Program-made: the position numbers and the translations under genes | Assembly (NCBI GenBank): GCA_004292855.1 | Contig: RDXN01000086.1 | Location: 1 to 37,062 of the forward strand | Origin: Cytophagales bacterium | GTDB taxonomy: Bacteria; Bacteroidota; Bacteroidia; Cytophagales; Spirosomataceae | DNA: 37,062 nt | Reading direction: 5' to 3' | In this document: positions 6,983 through 16,351 of the stretch, in pieces | Numbering within the stretch: the first letter of the stretch is position 1 | Layout of the letters: each line of letters opens with the position of its first letter | The notes under the pieces: generated by a model | The model's input: the letters and a program-made list of their open reading frames with translations, nothing else | Told to the model about the DNA's origin: nothing | Databases searched by the model: none

Positions 6983-9900
6983 ATGTTCCGAATTACCCCA
7001 CAACTTCCCTTTGCCCAACTCCGCCAATCGTTTGAGGGTGACCTGTATTTCGACCCGTCGCCCGAACACACGGCCCAACGCAAATTGTACGCGACCGATG
7101 CCTCGGTGTATCAGGAAATACCGATTGCGGTGGCCTTACCCAAAACGGTTGAGGATCTGAAACGGTTGGTGCGGTTCGCCAAGCAACACAGCAAACCGGG
7201 CGAACCGGTGGGCCTGATTCCCCGTGCGGCAGGCACCTCGTTGGCCGGGCAGGTGGTAGGGAGCAGTATCGTGGTCGACATCTCGAAATACTTTGGGCAA
7301 ATTCTGGAACTGAACGTGGCCGAACGGTGGGTGCGTGTACAGCCGGGCGTTATCCGCGACGACCTCAACAAGTTTCTCAAGCCCCACGGCCTGATGTTTG
7401 GGCCGGAGACCAGCACCGCGAGCCGCGCTATGATCGGCGGCATGATTGGCAACAACTCCTGCGGCTTACATTCCATCGTTTGGGGCACTACCCGCGACCA
7501 CCTGCTCGACGTTCGGACGGTTCTAAGCGACGGTGCCGAGGTGACGTTTGGCTCGCTGACTACCGACCAATACGAGGCCAAGTGTCGGGGAGAACACGTG
7601 GTTAGTCCACTCGAACAGCGGCTTTACGAGCAGTTCAAGACCTGGCTTTCCGATCCAACCATTATCCAAAATATCCGCGAGGGCTACCCCAAGCCCACCG
7701 TAAAACGCCGGAACACGGGGTATGCGGTTGATGCATTGTTGGCAGGAAAGGAGGAAGGGAGGAAAGGAGGAAAGGAATTCGAGATATTAAATCCTTTCCT
7801 CCTTTCCTCCTTTCCTGCTTCCTCCTTCAATTTTTCAAACCTCATTGCTGGTTCCGAGGGCACACTTTGTTTTATCACCGAGGCCAAGCTGAATCTGTTG
7901 CCCGTGCCCTCGGACGATGTCGCGCTGGTTTGTGGGCATTTCCAGACCCTGCGCGAATCATTGGAAGCCAATTTGGTGGCGTTGGAGCATGGGTGTGATG
8001 CCTCGGAGCTGGTGGATGATTATATTCTGCAACTGACCAAGACCAACATTGAGCAGGCCAAAAACCGGGCGTTTGTCGAGGGAGACCCCAAGGCAGTGCT
8101 TATGGTGGAGTTTTTTGCGGGTGGCGGAGGTGCGGCAGGAGAATCCCGGAAGAGCCAAAGCGCACGGGAGAAAGCCGAAGCGTTCGTGGCCGACCTCCGG
8201 GCGCGGGGCATGGGCTATGCGCACCCCATTTTGCAGGGTGAAGACACCCTCAAGCCCTGGGCGTTGCGCAAGGCCGGTCTGAGCATCATGTACAACATTC
8301 CCGGCGACGATAAGCCCGCCAACGTAATCGAAGATTGTGCCGTTGACCCCGCCGACCTGCCCGATTATATGGACGAGTTGGAAGCGATGGCGATGCAAAA
8401 ACACGGTCTCTCGCTCGAATATTCAGCCCACGCAGGGGCGGGTGAGATTCACGTGTTACCGTTAATCAACCTGAAATCGGGCGAGGGGCGGGCCAAGTTC
8501 CGGGCGTTGTTGGCCGATACGGCGGCTTTGGTCAAAAAATATGGCGGGTCACTCTCCGGCGAACACGGCGACGGACGGCTCCGGGGCGAGTTTATCCCGT
8601 TTATGTTGGGCGAAGCCAATTATCAGCTCTGCCGCGATATCAAGACCCTGTGGGACCCGAACGGCATTTTCAACCCCGGCAAAGTGGTCGACACGCCCCC
8701 GATGAACGAGTTTTTGCGCTATGAGGCCGACCGCCCCGTGCCGCAGCCCAAAACCACCTTCGATTTTTCGCGCGATGGGGGCCTGCTCGAACTTGCTGAA
8801 AAGTGTTCAGGGTCAGGCGATTGCCGCAAAACCGAACTCTCCGGCGGAACCATGTGCCCCAGCTACATGGCCACCCGGCGCGAAAGCGATACCACGCGGG
8901 CGCGGGCCAACATACTCCGCCATTTTTACACAGACCAAACCCAGCCCTCAGCCCACGAATTTGCCGAAGTGAAGGAGGTGATGGATCTCTGCCTGTCGTG
9001 CAAGGCCTGTAAAGCCGAATGCCCCAGCAGTGTCGACATGGCCCGGATGAAGGCTGAGTTTACGCAGCAGCTTTATACCCAACAGGGTGTGCCGTTACGG
9101 GCGCGGCTGGTTGGAAATTTCACTCGCCTGATGTCGCTGGCGAGTTTGGTGCCCTGGGCCTACAATGCCATCTACGACCAGCCCGCCCTCCGCCGACTGG
9201 CCAACCGGCTCGTGGGCTTCCACCCCGACCGGACCATGCCGAGGCTGGAAAAATTTCGGATTTGGAACGGTCCGCCGTCGCGGTTCGGATTTCGGAAGGA
9301 GCCGGGCCACACTTGGCTGACACAAGCTAATCTCCCAAAATCCGAACCCCCAAATCCCAAATCCGAAATCTTACTTTACATAGACGAATTCACCAACTAC
9401 AACGACGCATCGGTTGGGCAAAAAGCCGTGATGCTGTTGGAGCGGCTGGGCTATGCCGTTCAGATACCCAAAACCCTCGAAAGTGGCCGAACCTACCTCT
9501 CGAAGGGCTTGGTTGAGGACGCCCGCAAACTGGCAATTCGGAACGTGATGCTGCTGAAAGACCTTGTTTCGGAGCAAAACCCGCTGGTGGGTCTCGAACC
9601 CTCAGCTATTCTGACCTTCCGCGATGAATACCCCGATCTCGTTCCTGACAATCTCAAGGCTGCTGCTCTACACATCGCCAAACACACGTATTTGTTTGAG
9701 GAGTGGCTGGCCTTGGAAGCCGACGCTAAGCGCATTCGCCCTGAGCAGTTCACGACCGAACCGCGACTGGTGAAAGTTCATGGGCACTGCCACCAAAAAG
9801 CCTTGTCGAGCATGGTGCCGGTGAAGAAGGTGTTATCATTACCGAAAAATTACACGGCCCAACTTATTCCGTCAGGGTGTTGCGGCATGGCCGGGTCGTT

Positions 9901-10090
9901 TGGCTACGAGCGCGAACACTACGACCTCTCCATGCAGATTGGTGAGTTGGTCCTGTTTCCGGCGGTTCGGGCCGTTGCCGACGACGTCTTGATTGCCGCC
10001 CCCGGCACATCGTGTCGTCATCAGATCAAAGACGGTACAGGCCGAAAAGCGCACCATCCGGCAGAGATTTTGTTTGACGCGCTCGCCTGA
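6983..10090 (+). CDS. FAD-binding and [4Fe-4S]-binding oxidoreductase (D-lactate / 2-hydroxyacid dehydrogenase type)
   Basis: A 1035-residue fusion enzyme. Residues ~40-260 form an FAD-binding (PCMH/VAO) domain with PRAAGTSLAGQ and GGMIGNNSCG; the cap domain follows LIAGSEGTLCFITEAK. A ferredoxin-like part has C608 and CLSCKACKAEC (C670, C673, C676, C680), and the C-terminus carries CCG-type motifs GHCHQKA (C936) and SGCCGMAGSFGYE (C966, C967). Homologues oxidise D-lactate or related 2-hydroxyacids and pass electrons through the clusters to the respiratory chain; the exact substrate here is not determinable. The protein is slightly longer than relatives because two palindromic DNA repeats lie in frame: residues 254-279 (Lys/Glu/Gly-rich, then Ser/Phe-rich) and about 757-796 (linker before the CCG domain). 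The frame is intact across both. Confidence 0.9.
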   Translation: MFRITPQLPFAQLRQSFEGDLYFDPSPEHTAQRKLYATDASVYQEIPIAVALPKTVEDLKRLVRFAKQHSKPGEPVGLIPRAAGTSLAGQVVGSSIVVDISKYFGQILELNVAERWVRVQPGVIRDDLNKFLKPHGLMFGPETSTASRAMIGGMIGNNSCGLHSIVWGTTRDHLLDVRTVLSDGAEVTFGSLTTDQYEAKCRGEHVVSPLEQRLYEQFKTWLSDPTIIQNIREGYPKPTVKRRNTGYAVDALLAGKEEGRKGGKEFEILNPFLLSSFPASSFNFSNLIAGSEGTLCFITEAKLNLLPVPSDDVALVCGHFQTLRESLEANLVALEHGCDASELVDDYILQLTKTNIEQAKNRAFVEGDPKAVLMVEFFAGGGGAAGESRKSQSAREKAEAFVADLRARGMGYAHPILQGEDTLKPWALRKAGLSIMYNIPGDDKPANVIEDCAVDPADLPDYMDELEAMAMQKHGLSLEYSAHAGAGEIHVLPLINLKSGEGRAKFRALLADTAALVKKYGGSLSGEHGDGRLRGEFIPFMLGEANYQLCRDIKTLWDPNGIFNPGKVVDTPPMNEFLRYEADRPVPQPKTTFDFSRDGGLLELAEKCSGSGDCRKTELSGGTMCPSYMATRRESDTTRARANILRHFYTDQTQPSAHEFAEVKEVMDLCLSCKACKAECPSSVDMARMKAEFTQQLYTQQGVPLRARLVGNFTRLMSLASLVPWAYNAIYDQPALRRLANRLVGFHPDRTMPRLEKFRIWNGPPSRFGFRKEPGHTWLTQANLPKSEPPNPKSEILLYIDEFTNYNDASVGQKAVMLLERLGYAVQIPKTLESGRTYLSKGLVEDARKLAIRNVMLLKDLVSEQNPLVGLEPSAILTFRDEYPDLVPDNLKAAALHIAKHTYLFEEWLALEADAKRIRPEQFTTEPRLVKVHGHCHQKALSSMVPVKKVLSLPKNYTAQLIPSGCCGMAGSFGYEREHYDLSMQIGELVLFPAVRAVADDVLIAAPGTSCRHQIKDGTGRKAHHPAEILFDALA
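7742..7818 (+). repeat. Purine/pyrimidine inverted repeat inserted in frame in the oxidase gene
   Basis: The left arm (7742-7776) is built of GGAGGAAA-like units and the right arm (7792-7818) of the complementary CCTCCTTT units. The 27-base right arm matches the left arm in reverse complement except for one extra 8-base unit on the left; the loop is 15 bases. The element encodes residues 254-279 of the oxidase without breaking the frame. Confidence 0.88.
9253..9369 (+). repeat. Second inverted repeat inside the oxidase gene
   Basis: ATTTCGGATTTGG at 9253-9265 and GGTTCGGATTT at 9282-9292 reappear inverted, as AAATCCGAACC at 9338-9348 and CCAAATCCGAAAT at 9357-9369. The pairs are nested in mirror order. 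The region encodes a linker of about 40 residues before the CCG domain. Confidence 0.8.
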
Positions 10091-10124
10091 AAGATATATT
10101 AGAAAATATTATAAAGCTTTGCAA

Positions 10125-12218
10125 ATGAGAAGTTTGGTCCTGTTTTTACCCCTTCTCTTACTTACTTATTTGGCAGCCTGTCAAATACCCCATGCGCCGA
10201 TACGGCTGCATTGCAACAAGGCTTTTTACCAACCGCAGGACACGGTTTACTTTAAGCTGTACAGCCTACCTGCTCCCACGACAGAACATGAGCCTTCGAG
10301 TCAATTAATCCATGTCGAGTTGTTTTCTGATGGAGGCAAACTGCTTCAGAAACAACAGCTTTACGCCGAAGCGGGACACGTTAACAGCTTTTTTGCCATA
10401 AATTCACCGGCCGATACGGCCTTGTATTACTTAAGAGCCTATACCCAATTACAAAAAAACAACGCTGATACACTTCTGTTGGTTGAGCCGATCATCGTTT
10501 GTGCTCCTCCCTTTCATTTCGTTGAAAAGCCGTCCATAAAGCTTCATTTTAGTCCACACAGTACCCATTTAGTTGAGGGTTTGCCAGCTATGATTGATGT
10601 GTATGCCACGAATGATTTTGGCCATCTGTTTACTGGCAAGGGATATATCGCTGATCAGGAAGGGAACAGGGTGGCAAATTTTGATACGGGCAACCCGTCG
10701 GGCAGTCAATTTCTTTTCGTTCCTGTTGCAAATAAAACCTATACGGCAACCCTGGCTGTTCGCGGTAAGATCGTGACGCAACCGTTTATCAATGTACAGA
10801 AACAGGGGGCAAGTCTGTACGCGCTGAATGTAACAGCCGATACCGTTTCTTTCCGGTTTTACAGCAATTTCAAGTCGCCCAAAAAAACGATTACTGTTCT
10901 TCACGACAATCAGATTCTGTGGGCAGCCGAAGACACAACGAATCGTAACGTATTGAGATTCACCATCTCTCAAAACGTATTTCCACCGGGTCGCTCGCAG
11001 GTAGTGGTAGCCGCTGATTCAGGTCGGATTTTAAGTCGGTATTGGTTTGAACAGTCAAAAAATGGTAGATGCATCAGCAGGTACGATGCTGAACAAGAGC
11101 GGATTGTAATTACTACTAACACGCCCGCTCACCTTTCCGTATCCCTTTCGGATACGGTCGTAAAACAACGTACTAAAAAAAGGTACGCCCCGGACGCAGC
11201 CCAATCACGATCAGAAAATGAACCAGGTATCGACGTAAGCGGTACGGCTATGCAAGAGCGGGATAAGCCCTACGCCAATGGAGACCTGATGGTTTTTAAT
11301 GCGGTGACTAAACGGAATTTTATCATCAAAACGAATGAAAACGCAGCATTTTCATTCGTAGATGAGCTAAGTGAAGATACATTGGTTTACTTTGTACAAG
11401 GGTTGAATCGGAATGGCAAGCCCGTTAAAGTGACTGTTCGTTTGAAAGCCAATTCAATACCCTTCAGAATCCCATCGAACCCCTACTCATTCGTCCGAAA
11501 GACCCATTTTTCTGCTTCCAACTCAAAATCCGTAAACCAGGGTGCGGAGGTAAAGGGCGAAAAAGTCATAGATCTTTCAAGTGTAGAAGTCAAAGCCAAA
11601 GCTCCCTCCAAGTACCTGGATAGCAAGTCCAAGCTTTTTAAAGCTGACGTTACCATCAATCAAGAAGAAATCAAACAACGTGTCGGCTCACGGGCGGCAA
11701 CCAATTTGGAGGAATTATTGATTGGGCGTGTTCCCGGTCTTGAGTTGGTTGGGGGCAGGATACGAATTAGAGGACCCCAGTCTTTTGGGTTAAATACTCC
11801 TCTTTTGATTCTCGTAGATAACGCTCCAGCCGATTACTTGTTCGTAGAGGAATTGATGCGAAACTGGCAACTAATCGAAAAAATAGAAGTAGTCAAAAGC
11901 CTCGCTGGTAGTGCTTTGTACGGTTCAAGAGGGGGCGGGGGTATTGTTGCCATAACCACCAAAAACCTGCTTAAAGCTACCCAAACCCCGCCTTCTCAAT
12001 ACTCACTGGGGACTATTCTAAAAGTGGCCGGATTGACCCCTTCGCTCGGGCAAAAAAACGTGGATAGGTGGTATGCCTTCGTTGAATCAGATGGCATCAA
12101 TCCCGTATTCATCCCATTAAAAAAAGCGGATTTACAATTGAGTTCTTATCTACAAATAGAAGGAGTTTCGCAAGACGGGCATATTTTTTCGTTTCAACAG
12201 CGACTAGAAATAAAGTGA
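10125..12218 (+). CDS. Lipoprotein with macroglobulin-like N-terminus and isolated TonB plug domain
   Basis: The start at 10125 gives 697 residues beginning with a lipoprotein signal (LLLTYLAAC, Cys19). Residues ~23-130 (IRLHCNKAFYQPQDTVYFKLY) resemble the MG2-type domain found at the start of large Bacteroidota envelope proteins. Residues ~480-650 form a TonB receptor plug: SSVEVKAKAP, then IRIRGPQS, TPLLILVDNAP, IEKIEVVKSLAGSALYGSRG and GGIVAITTK. No beta-barrel follows; the protein ends about 45 residues later. Such plug-without-barrel proteins are known in the phylum, but their function is not established; surface or periplasmic scaffolding is a guess. The gene is AT-richer than its neighbours. 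An upstream in-frame extension to 9993 overlaps the oxidase gene and lacks a signal, so it was not used. Confidence 0.78.
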   Translation: MRSLVLFLPLLLLTYLAACQIPHAPIRLHCNKAFYQPQDTVYFKLYSLPAPTTEHEPSSQLIHVELFSDGGKLLQKQQLYAEAGHVNSFFAINSPADTALYYLRAYTQLQKNNADTLLLVEPIIVCAPPFHFVEKPSIKLHFSPHSTHLVEGLPAMIDVYATNDFGHLFTGKGYIADQEGNRVANFDTGNPSGSQFLFVPVANKTYTATLAVRGKIVTQPFINVQKQGASLYALNVTADTVSFRFYSNFKSPKKTITVLHDNQILWAAEDTTNRNVLRFTISQNVFPPGRSQVVVAADSGRILSRYWFEQSKNGRCISRYDAEQERIVITTNTPAHLSVSLSDTVVKQRTKKRYAPDAAQSRSENEPGIDVSGTAMQERDKPYANGDLMVFNAVTKRNFIIKTNENAAFSFVDELSEDTLVYFVQGLNRNGKPVKVTVRLKANSIPFRIPSNPYSFVRKTHFSASNSKSVNQGAEVKGEKVIDLSSVEVKAKAPSKYLDSKSKLFKADVTINQEEIKQRVGSRAATNLEELLIGRVPGLELVGGRIRIRGPQSFGLNTPLLILVDNAPADYLFVEELMRNWQLIEKIEVVKSLAGSALYGSRGGGGIVAITTKNLLKATQTPPSQYSLGTILKVAGLTPSLGQKNVDRWYAFVESDGINPVFIPLKKADLQLSSYLQIEGVSQDGHIFSFQQRLEIK

Positions 12219-12324
12219 CTGTGCCCGGCGCGTTGGTATCAACCATTCGTGTGTTCAGCCCAAACCCGAAGTAGCTTTAAAACGTAGTTTCGGCTATCTT
12301 GCGTCGGTACTATTAGGCCACCCT

Positions 12325-15300
12325 ATGCGCTGCCTGCTTTTTTGTTTACTTCTCACTACCAACTGCATAGCGCAGCGGCAACTGACTAATTTCCGGTCGT
12401 CTGACCCCGTTGGCTCGAACCCGGCGGGTTTTGTGACGTTTGCGGGGCGGGGCTATTTTCTGGCTACGGATGCCGCGCATGGGCGTAACCTCTGGACATC
12501 GGATGGAACGCCCGAAGGCAGTCGGTTTTTCTACGAACTCGAACCAAACAAACCCACATCTGCCGAATTTATCCCGTTCGTCACCGACGACTATCTGTAC
12601 ATTTTTTCGCGCAGCAACCTGTTCCGAATCGACAACCAGCATACGATCACCCGCCTGAGTTCGCTGTCCCTCACACAACCGGCGCGGCCCGAACGGATTG
12701 GGGATCGACTCTTTTTCGATGCCTTTCAGTACGTTGATCTGACAACCGGCCTGATCCAAACCGAAGACCCGACCCGGCCCCTACCGTCAACGATCTATTT
12801 CCAATCGTACCGAAGCGAAACTGCTCGTATGATGTATAGTTGGCAAGGTGCTCTGTACAGGCTTCAAACCGCAAAGGGAAATGGGCAGACACTTAGTTTG
12901 CCTTCGAGTGAGCGGGCGTTCGACATTCGGCAACTACTGGAGTGGGGCGGCAATTATTATGTTCTCTCGACGCAGTGGGTGCTGTATGCCATTGAGAACG
13001 GGACGTTCCGGCGGCTCGATACCCCGTTGATGAACTTTCAAACCTACAGATACGATGCCCAAACCGGCGTTTTTGCCGGACTCACTACCTCCGGGCAAAC
13101 GTTTGAAACCTACCGTTTCGACGGCGTCGAACTCAAGCTGATTGATCGAAAAGAGACGCTGCTCCAGAACATCCAGCCCCTGCTAATCGAAGAAACGAAT
13201 GCCTACGTGCTAACCTCCTACAAATCGGCTCGCAACGAACCCGTACAGGCTTTGCTTCGGCTACAACTTGGTTTGGGTAAGATCGATACGTTGGCCCTAC
13301 CGAACACAACTCTACAGCAAGCCTCAGAACCGATAACGGTGCAACGTATGCGCCGGACCGGGCCGTGGTTGAACACAACGGTTCGGATTGGTTTCGGGAG
13401 TCGGCCAACGACCCGGACGTGGTTGTTGAATACAGAGACAGGTCAGTTTATAAACACCCCCTACACTGATTTTTGCTGGCTCCCGGATACCCGGACGGGC
13501 CTTGTGGCCAAACCGCTTTCTTCAGACATAACCCTGCCGACCACCGAATTATATGCGTTCCGAAACGGGCAGGATCAGCTACTGCGCGACGAGCCGGGGG
13601 TGTTCCCCAACCTGATGTCGTTTGGCACTAACTTCAATCGTGATGCTGCGTATCTGGCTCTGAATGAGAGCCGTGTGGGGGCGGCCCTGTATAGACTGAA
13701 CGTTGCGAATACTGATTTACAGCGCGTTTATCAAAACCCCAACGAACGCTTTTATGTAGATTATGGCCTGTCGCCAACGGCGGGGGTGTACGTAACAGAA
13801 GATATTGGGGTTATAACGTTCGGTACGGAGCCGCAATTCACTTACCTCTACGAGTATATGGCAAACCGGTTGCGCGTACTCGCCGAACCTTCAGGCGCAA
13901 TGGTCAATCTGCCACCTGCCCTGTCGACTATCAGCCTGCCTTCTGGACCATCGTACCTGTTGCGCGAGTCGGGCGTATTTATCCAGATAACGCCCGCCGA
14001 CGCCCCGGTGCTTGTTATCCCGGTTCGTGTCGGAGCGGGAGGACCAACCTTCAAGATCAACAACAAACTGTTTTTCATGGCCGACGACGACCGGTTTCCG
14101 AAGCATCTGATGGTGTTCGACCCCCGGAAAGGCCTTAGTCGGGTGTTTGATCAGCCGGTGAAGGAAATCAGGATGTTTCGGGACCAATTGCTGGTCTCCA
14201 CCCAAGACAGGCTGTATTTGGTTGAAACGCATGGCAATCATGAAGTGCGCTACCTGACAGACCTGCACTGGGAGCAGCACTTTAACGTTCGGTCGACCCC
14301 GGAGTTTGCACTCATCACCACCGAAAATGAAGTTTGGTACACCGACGGAACCTGCCAGCGAACCCAAAAACTGCATACGGGCGAGACGTCCCGTTGGGCC
14401 GAGTTGCTTGATCCCCTGCCCAATCAGCGGGAGTTTTTGTACCGATTCGATGGCACGGTGTACGTGTTCGACGGCAACACGCCCAGGAAATTCAGTACCG
14501 AGCTTAAAACGCTGCTTGGCCGCACGCCCACCTATTTTTACTGGTCAAATTACGGCACCAATTACGCATCAACAGATATTGGGGGGGATTTAGTCGTTTA
14601 CCGTACCCACCTCAAAACATTTAAGACGGAAACCCTAATGACCGTGCCGAGGGAGCGTTTCAACCCCTATACGATCTCGATGTCGACCCAGCGTTTTCTG
14701 GAAATTGTAGAGGGGAAGAAGTGGCTTTTTTTCTGGGATAGATCAGTCTATGAATTCAGCGATACCGACGACTATCGGCTCGCTCAAAATCACCCGACCC
14801 CGGTGTATTTCACCCTACTAGGCAGAAACAACGGGCGGGCCTTATTGCGCCGAAACTTTACCCTTGTTGCCTACGAGAACGGCATGTTTCGCGACCTCAC
14901 GGCAGAACTGACTTTTGCCAGTCTGAGCGAGGGCATGAGTAGTCAGGATTACCGCTATTTCCTGACATCTACCCCCGGTTCGCCAAAGCCCGATAACCTT
15001 ATGCGGGTGTCGCTTAACGATTTCAGTGTTGTTCAAAAAAAACTGCCTTTTGCCCCCCAGCAGATTCGTACCAGAAACGACATTGACCGACCTTACCCGC
15101 TTGTAGCACTGACTACCGGCCTGTACGGCATTCTGGAAACGCCCGGTTCGGGGCAGCAACTGTGGTTGCTCGACGAAGCCCGCCAAACGTTCCCAACGGC
15201 GCAAACGGTGGCCTACGAAGCCTTCTCGCCCGTCAGTTGGTGTACGGCTACCTCCGAAACCGTCAATCAGCCGGTGCCGACGGAGTTCGAGGCCGAAGCG

Positions 15301-15549
15301 GGCGTTTTCCCCAACCCAACCAACCGGTATGTGTATGTGAACCTCTTTGCTGATTATGACCCGGCAACGGTGCAGCTATCCGTAATCGGCACAGACGGGC
15401 GGGTTTTGCCCACAACGGGCCTCGTCCGGTCCACGGCCTTGTCGAAGCAGGTGGTGGAGCTAAACTTAGGAGATTTACCGGCGGGTACGTATCACGTCCG
15501 GGTCAATGCAGGGGGGCAGGTGCGGGTTTGGAAGGTGCTGTTGTTGTGA
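12325..15549 (+). CDS. Secreted T9SS-cargo protein with ELWxxDGT-type repeats
   Basis: A 1074-residue exported protein. Residues 1-17 are a signal peptide (MRCLLFCLLLTTNCIAQ). The early sequence GRNLWTSDGTPEGSRF around residues 54-69 matches the ELWxxDGT repeat found in beta-propeller-like secreted proteins; the rest is a long run of degenerate beta-rich repeats (YxFDG, LYxLRL-like). The last ~80 residues (VFPNPTNRYVYVNLF ... GTYHVRVNAGG ... WKVLLL) are a type A T9SS C-terminal domain that directs passage across the outer membrane. No catalytic motif was recognised; adhesion or surface binding is possible but unproven. Its 3' end overlaps the convergent DUF2306-like gene by 47 bases. Confidence 0.85.
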   Translation: MRCLLFCLLLTTNCIAQRQLTNFRSSDPVGSNPAGFVTFAGRGYFLATDAAHGRNLWTSDGTPEGSRFFYELEPNKPTSAEFIPFVTDDYLYIFSRSNLFRIDNQHTITRLSSLSLTQPARPERIGDRLFFDAFQYVDLTTGLIQTEDPTRPLPSTIYFQSYRSETARMMYSWQGALYRLQTAKGNGQTLSLPSSERAFDIRQLLEWGGNYYVLSTQWVLYAIENGTFRRLDTPLMNFQTYRYDAQTGVFAGLTTSGQTFETYRFDGVELKLIDRKETLLQNIQPLLIEETNAYVLTSYKSARNEPVQALLRLQLGLGKIDTLALPNTTLQQASEPITVQRMRRTGPWLNTTVRIGFGSRPTTRTWLLNTETGQFINTPYTDFCWLPDTRTGLVAKPLSSDITLPTTELYAFRNGQDQLLRDEPGVFPNLMSFGTNFNRDAAYLALNESRVGAALYRLNVANTDLQRVYQNPNERFYVDYGLSPTAGVYVTEDIGVITFGTEPQFTYLYEYMANRLRVLAEPSGAMVNLPPALSTISLPSGPSYLLRESGVFIQITPADAPVLVIPVRVGAGGPTFKINNKLFFMADDDRFPKHLMVFDPRKGLSRVFDQPVKEIRMFRDQLLVSTQDRLYLVETHGNHEVRYLTDLHWEQHFNVRSTPEFALITTENEVWYTDGTCQRTQKLHTGETSRWAELLDPLPNQREFLYRFDGTVYVFDGNTPRKFSTELKTLLGRTPTYFYWSNYGTNYASTDIGGDLVVYRTHLKTFKTETLMTVPRERFNPYTISMSTQRFLEIVEGKKWLFFWDRSVYEFSDTDDYRLAQNHPTPVYFTLLGRNNGRALLRRNFTLVAYENGMFRDLTAELTFASLSEGMSSQDYRYFLTSTPGSPKPDNLMRVSLNDFSVVQKKLPFAPQQIRTRNDIDRPYPLVALTTGLYGILETPGSGQQLWLLDEARQTFPTAQTVAYEAFSPVSWCTATSETVNQPVPTEFEAEAGVFPNPTNRYVYVNLFADYDPATVQLSVIGTDGRVLPTTGLVRSTALSKQVVELNLGDLPAGTYHVRVNAGGQVRVWKVLLL

Positions 15550-16246
15550 GCATTGGGCCGTTCCCTGCTAACTTTGCTTTATAGTAGGCCACTGTTCTGA
15601 AAATGAGCACGCTACCAACGAAAGAGGGGGCAATCCAGCTTGCCAGCGAGACCCATTCTGGCGTTCCTGCGGGAAACATACGCCCATTGTTGACCAGAAA
15701 AGCCGTGAAAGCCGCAATATAAGAGCCTGCCATGCGGGTGAAATGCTGGAAAAACCAGAACATCTGTACCGTTGGTCGCCCAAACTGCCACGCGTCGCGA
15801 CTAGAAAATACGAGTGTCAGCGTCCCGAAAAACGTGAACAGGATACTCATAAACGACGCCGATTGGCTCATCAGGAATCCCCCAAAACCAATCATTCCAA
15901 CGCTTACGATCAGTGTCAGGTACGTTAGCCATCGGTCGAAAGCCGAGGGTGTCTGGAGTGTGCGTTTGGCACGTTTCAGCAACACGGCCCGGTAGCCGGT
16001 GGTGCTCAGGTAAAAGCTAAACACGGCCACACCCGTCAGAAACAGCCGAAACAGGGAAAAGGGCTGAAACACAAACAACAGAATTGCCGACGCGGCTACG
16101 TAGGTCATGCACCAGACATACACTCGCCCCGTTCGGTTGTGTAATTGGCTTCCTTTTTTGGAAAGCATCGGAACAAGTCCAATCAAAAGGGCAATGGTTC
16201 CGGCAGCAACGTGGGTGATGAGGAGGGCGGGGATGAGCGTTTTCAT
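15503..16246 (-). CDS. DUF2306-like multi-pass membrane protein
   Basis: The 247-residue protein (start at 16246, MKTLIPALL) has about six to seven hydrophobic segments. The first part, HVAAGTIALLIGLVPMLSKKG followed by HNRTGRVYVWCM, fits the DUF2306 pattern, with conserved His residues in the first helix and before the second helix. Function is unknown for the family. The gene stands alone on the minus strand and its 3' end overlaps the convergent T9SS gene. An upstream start at 16276 would add ten polar residues and is less likely. Confidence 0.7.
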   Translation of the reverse strand: MKTLIPALLITHVAAGTIALLIGLVPMLSKKGSQLHNRTGRVYVWCMTYVAASAILLFVFQPFSLFRLFLTGVAVFSFYLSTTGYRAVLLKRAKRTLQTPSAFDRWLTYLTLIVSVGMIGFGGFLMSQSASFMSILFTFFGTLTLVFSSRDAWQFGRPTVQMFWFFQHFTRMAGSYIAAFTAFLVNNGRMFPAGTPEWVSLASWIAPSFVGSVLIFRTVAYYKAKLAGNGPMLTTTAPSKPAPAPLH

Positions 16247-16351
16247 GACAACAGTCGATTGGCGATTGATTGTCACAAAGGTGAACCAGGAAAAACTGAT
16301 ACTCCAAAAATAGGGGCGTTTGGCAGGTTTTGGGATGTTTGGAGATTTTAA

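Noticed and set aside
9993-10124. Upstream extension of the plug-domain lipoprotein
   Set aside because: It overlaps the end of the oxidase gene in another frame, and the lipoprotein signal begins only at 10125.
15503-15549. Overlapping 3' ends of the T9SS and DUF2306-like genes as a special antisense system
   Set aside because: A 47-base tail-to-tail overlap is common in compact genomes, and the similar 27-base overlap at 27009-27035 shows it is ordinary here.
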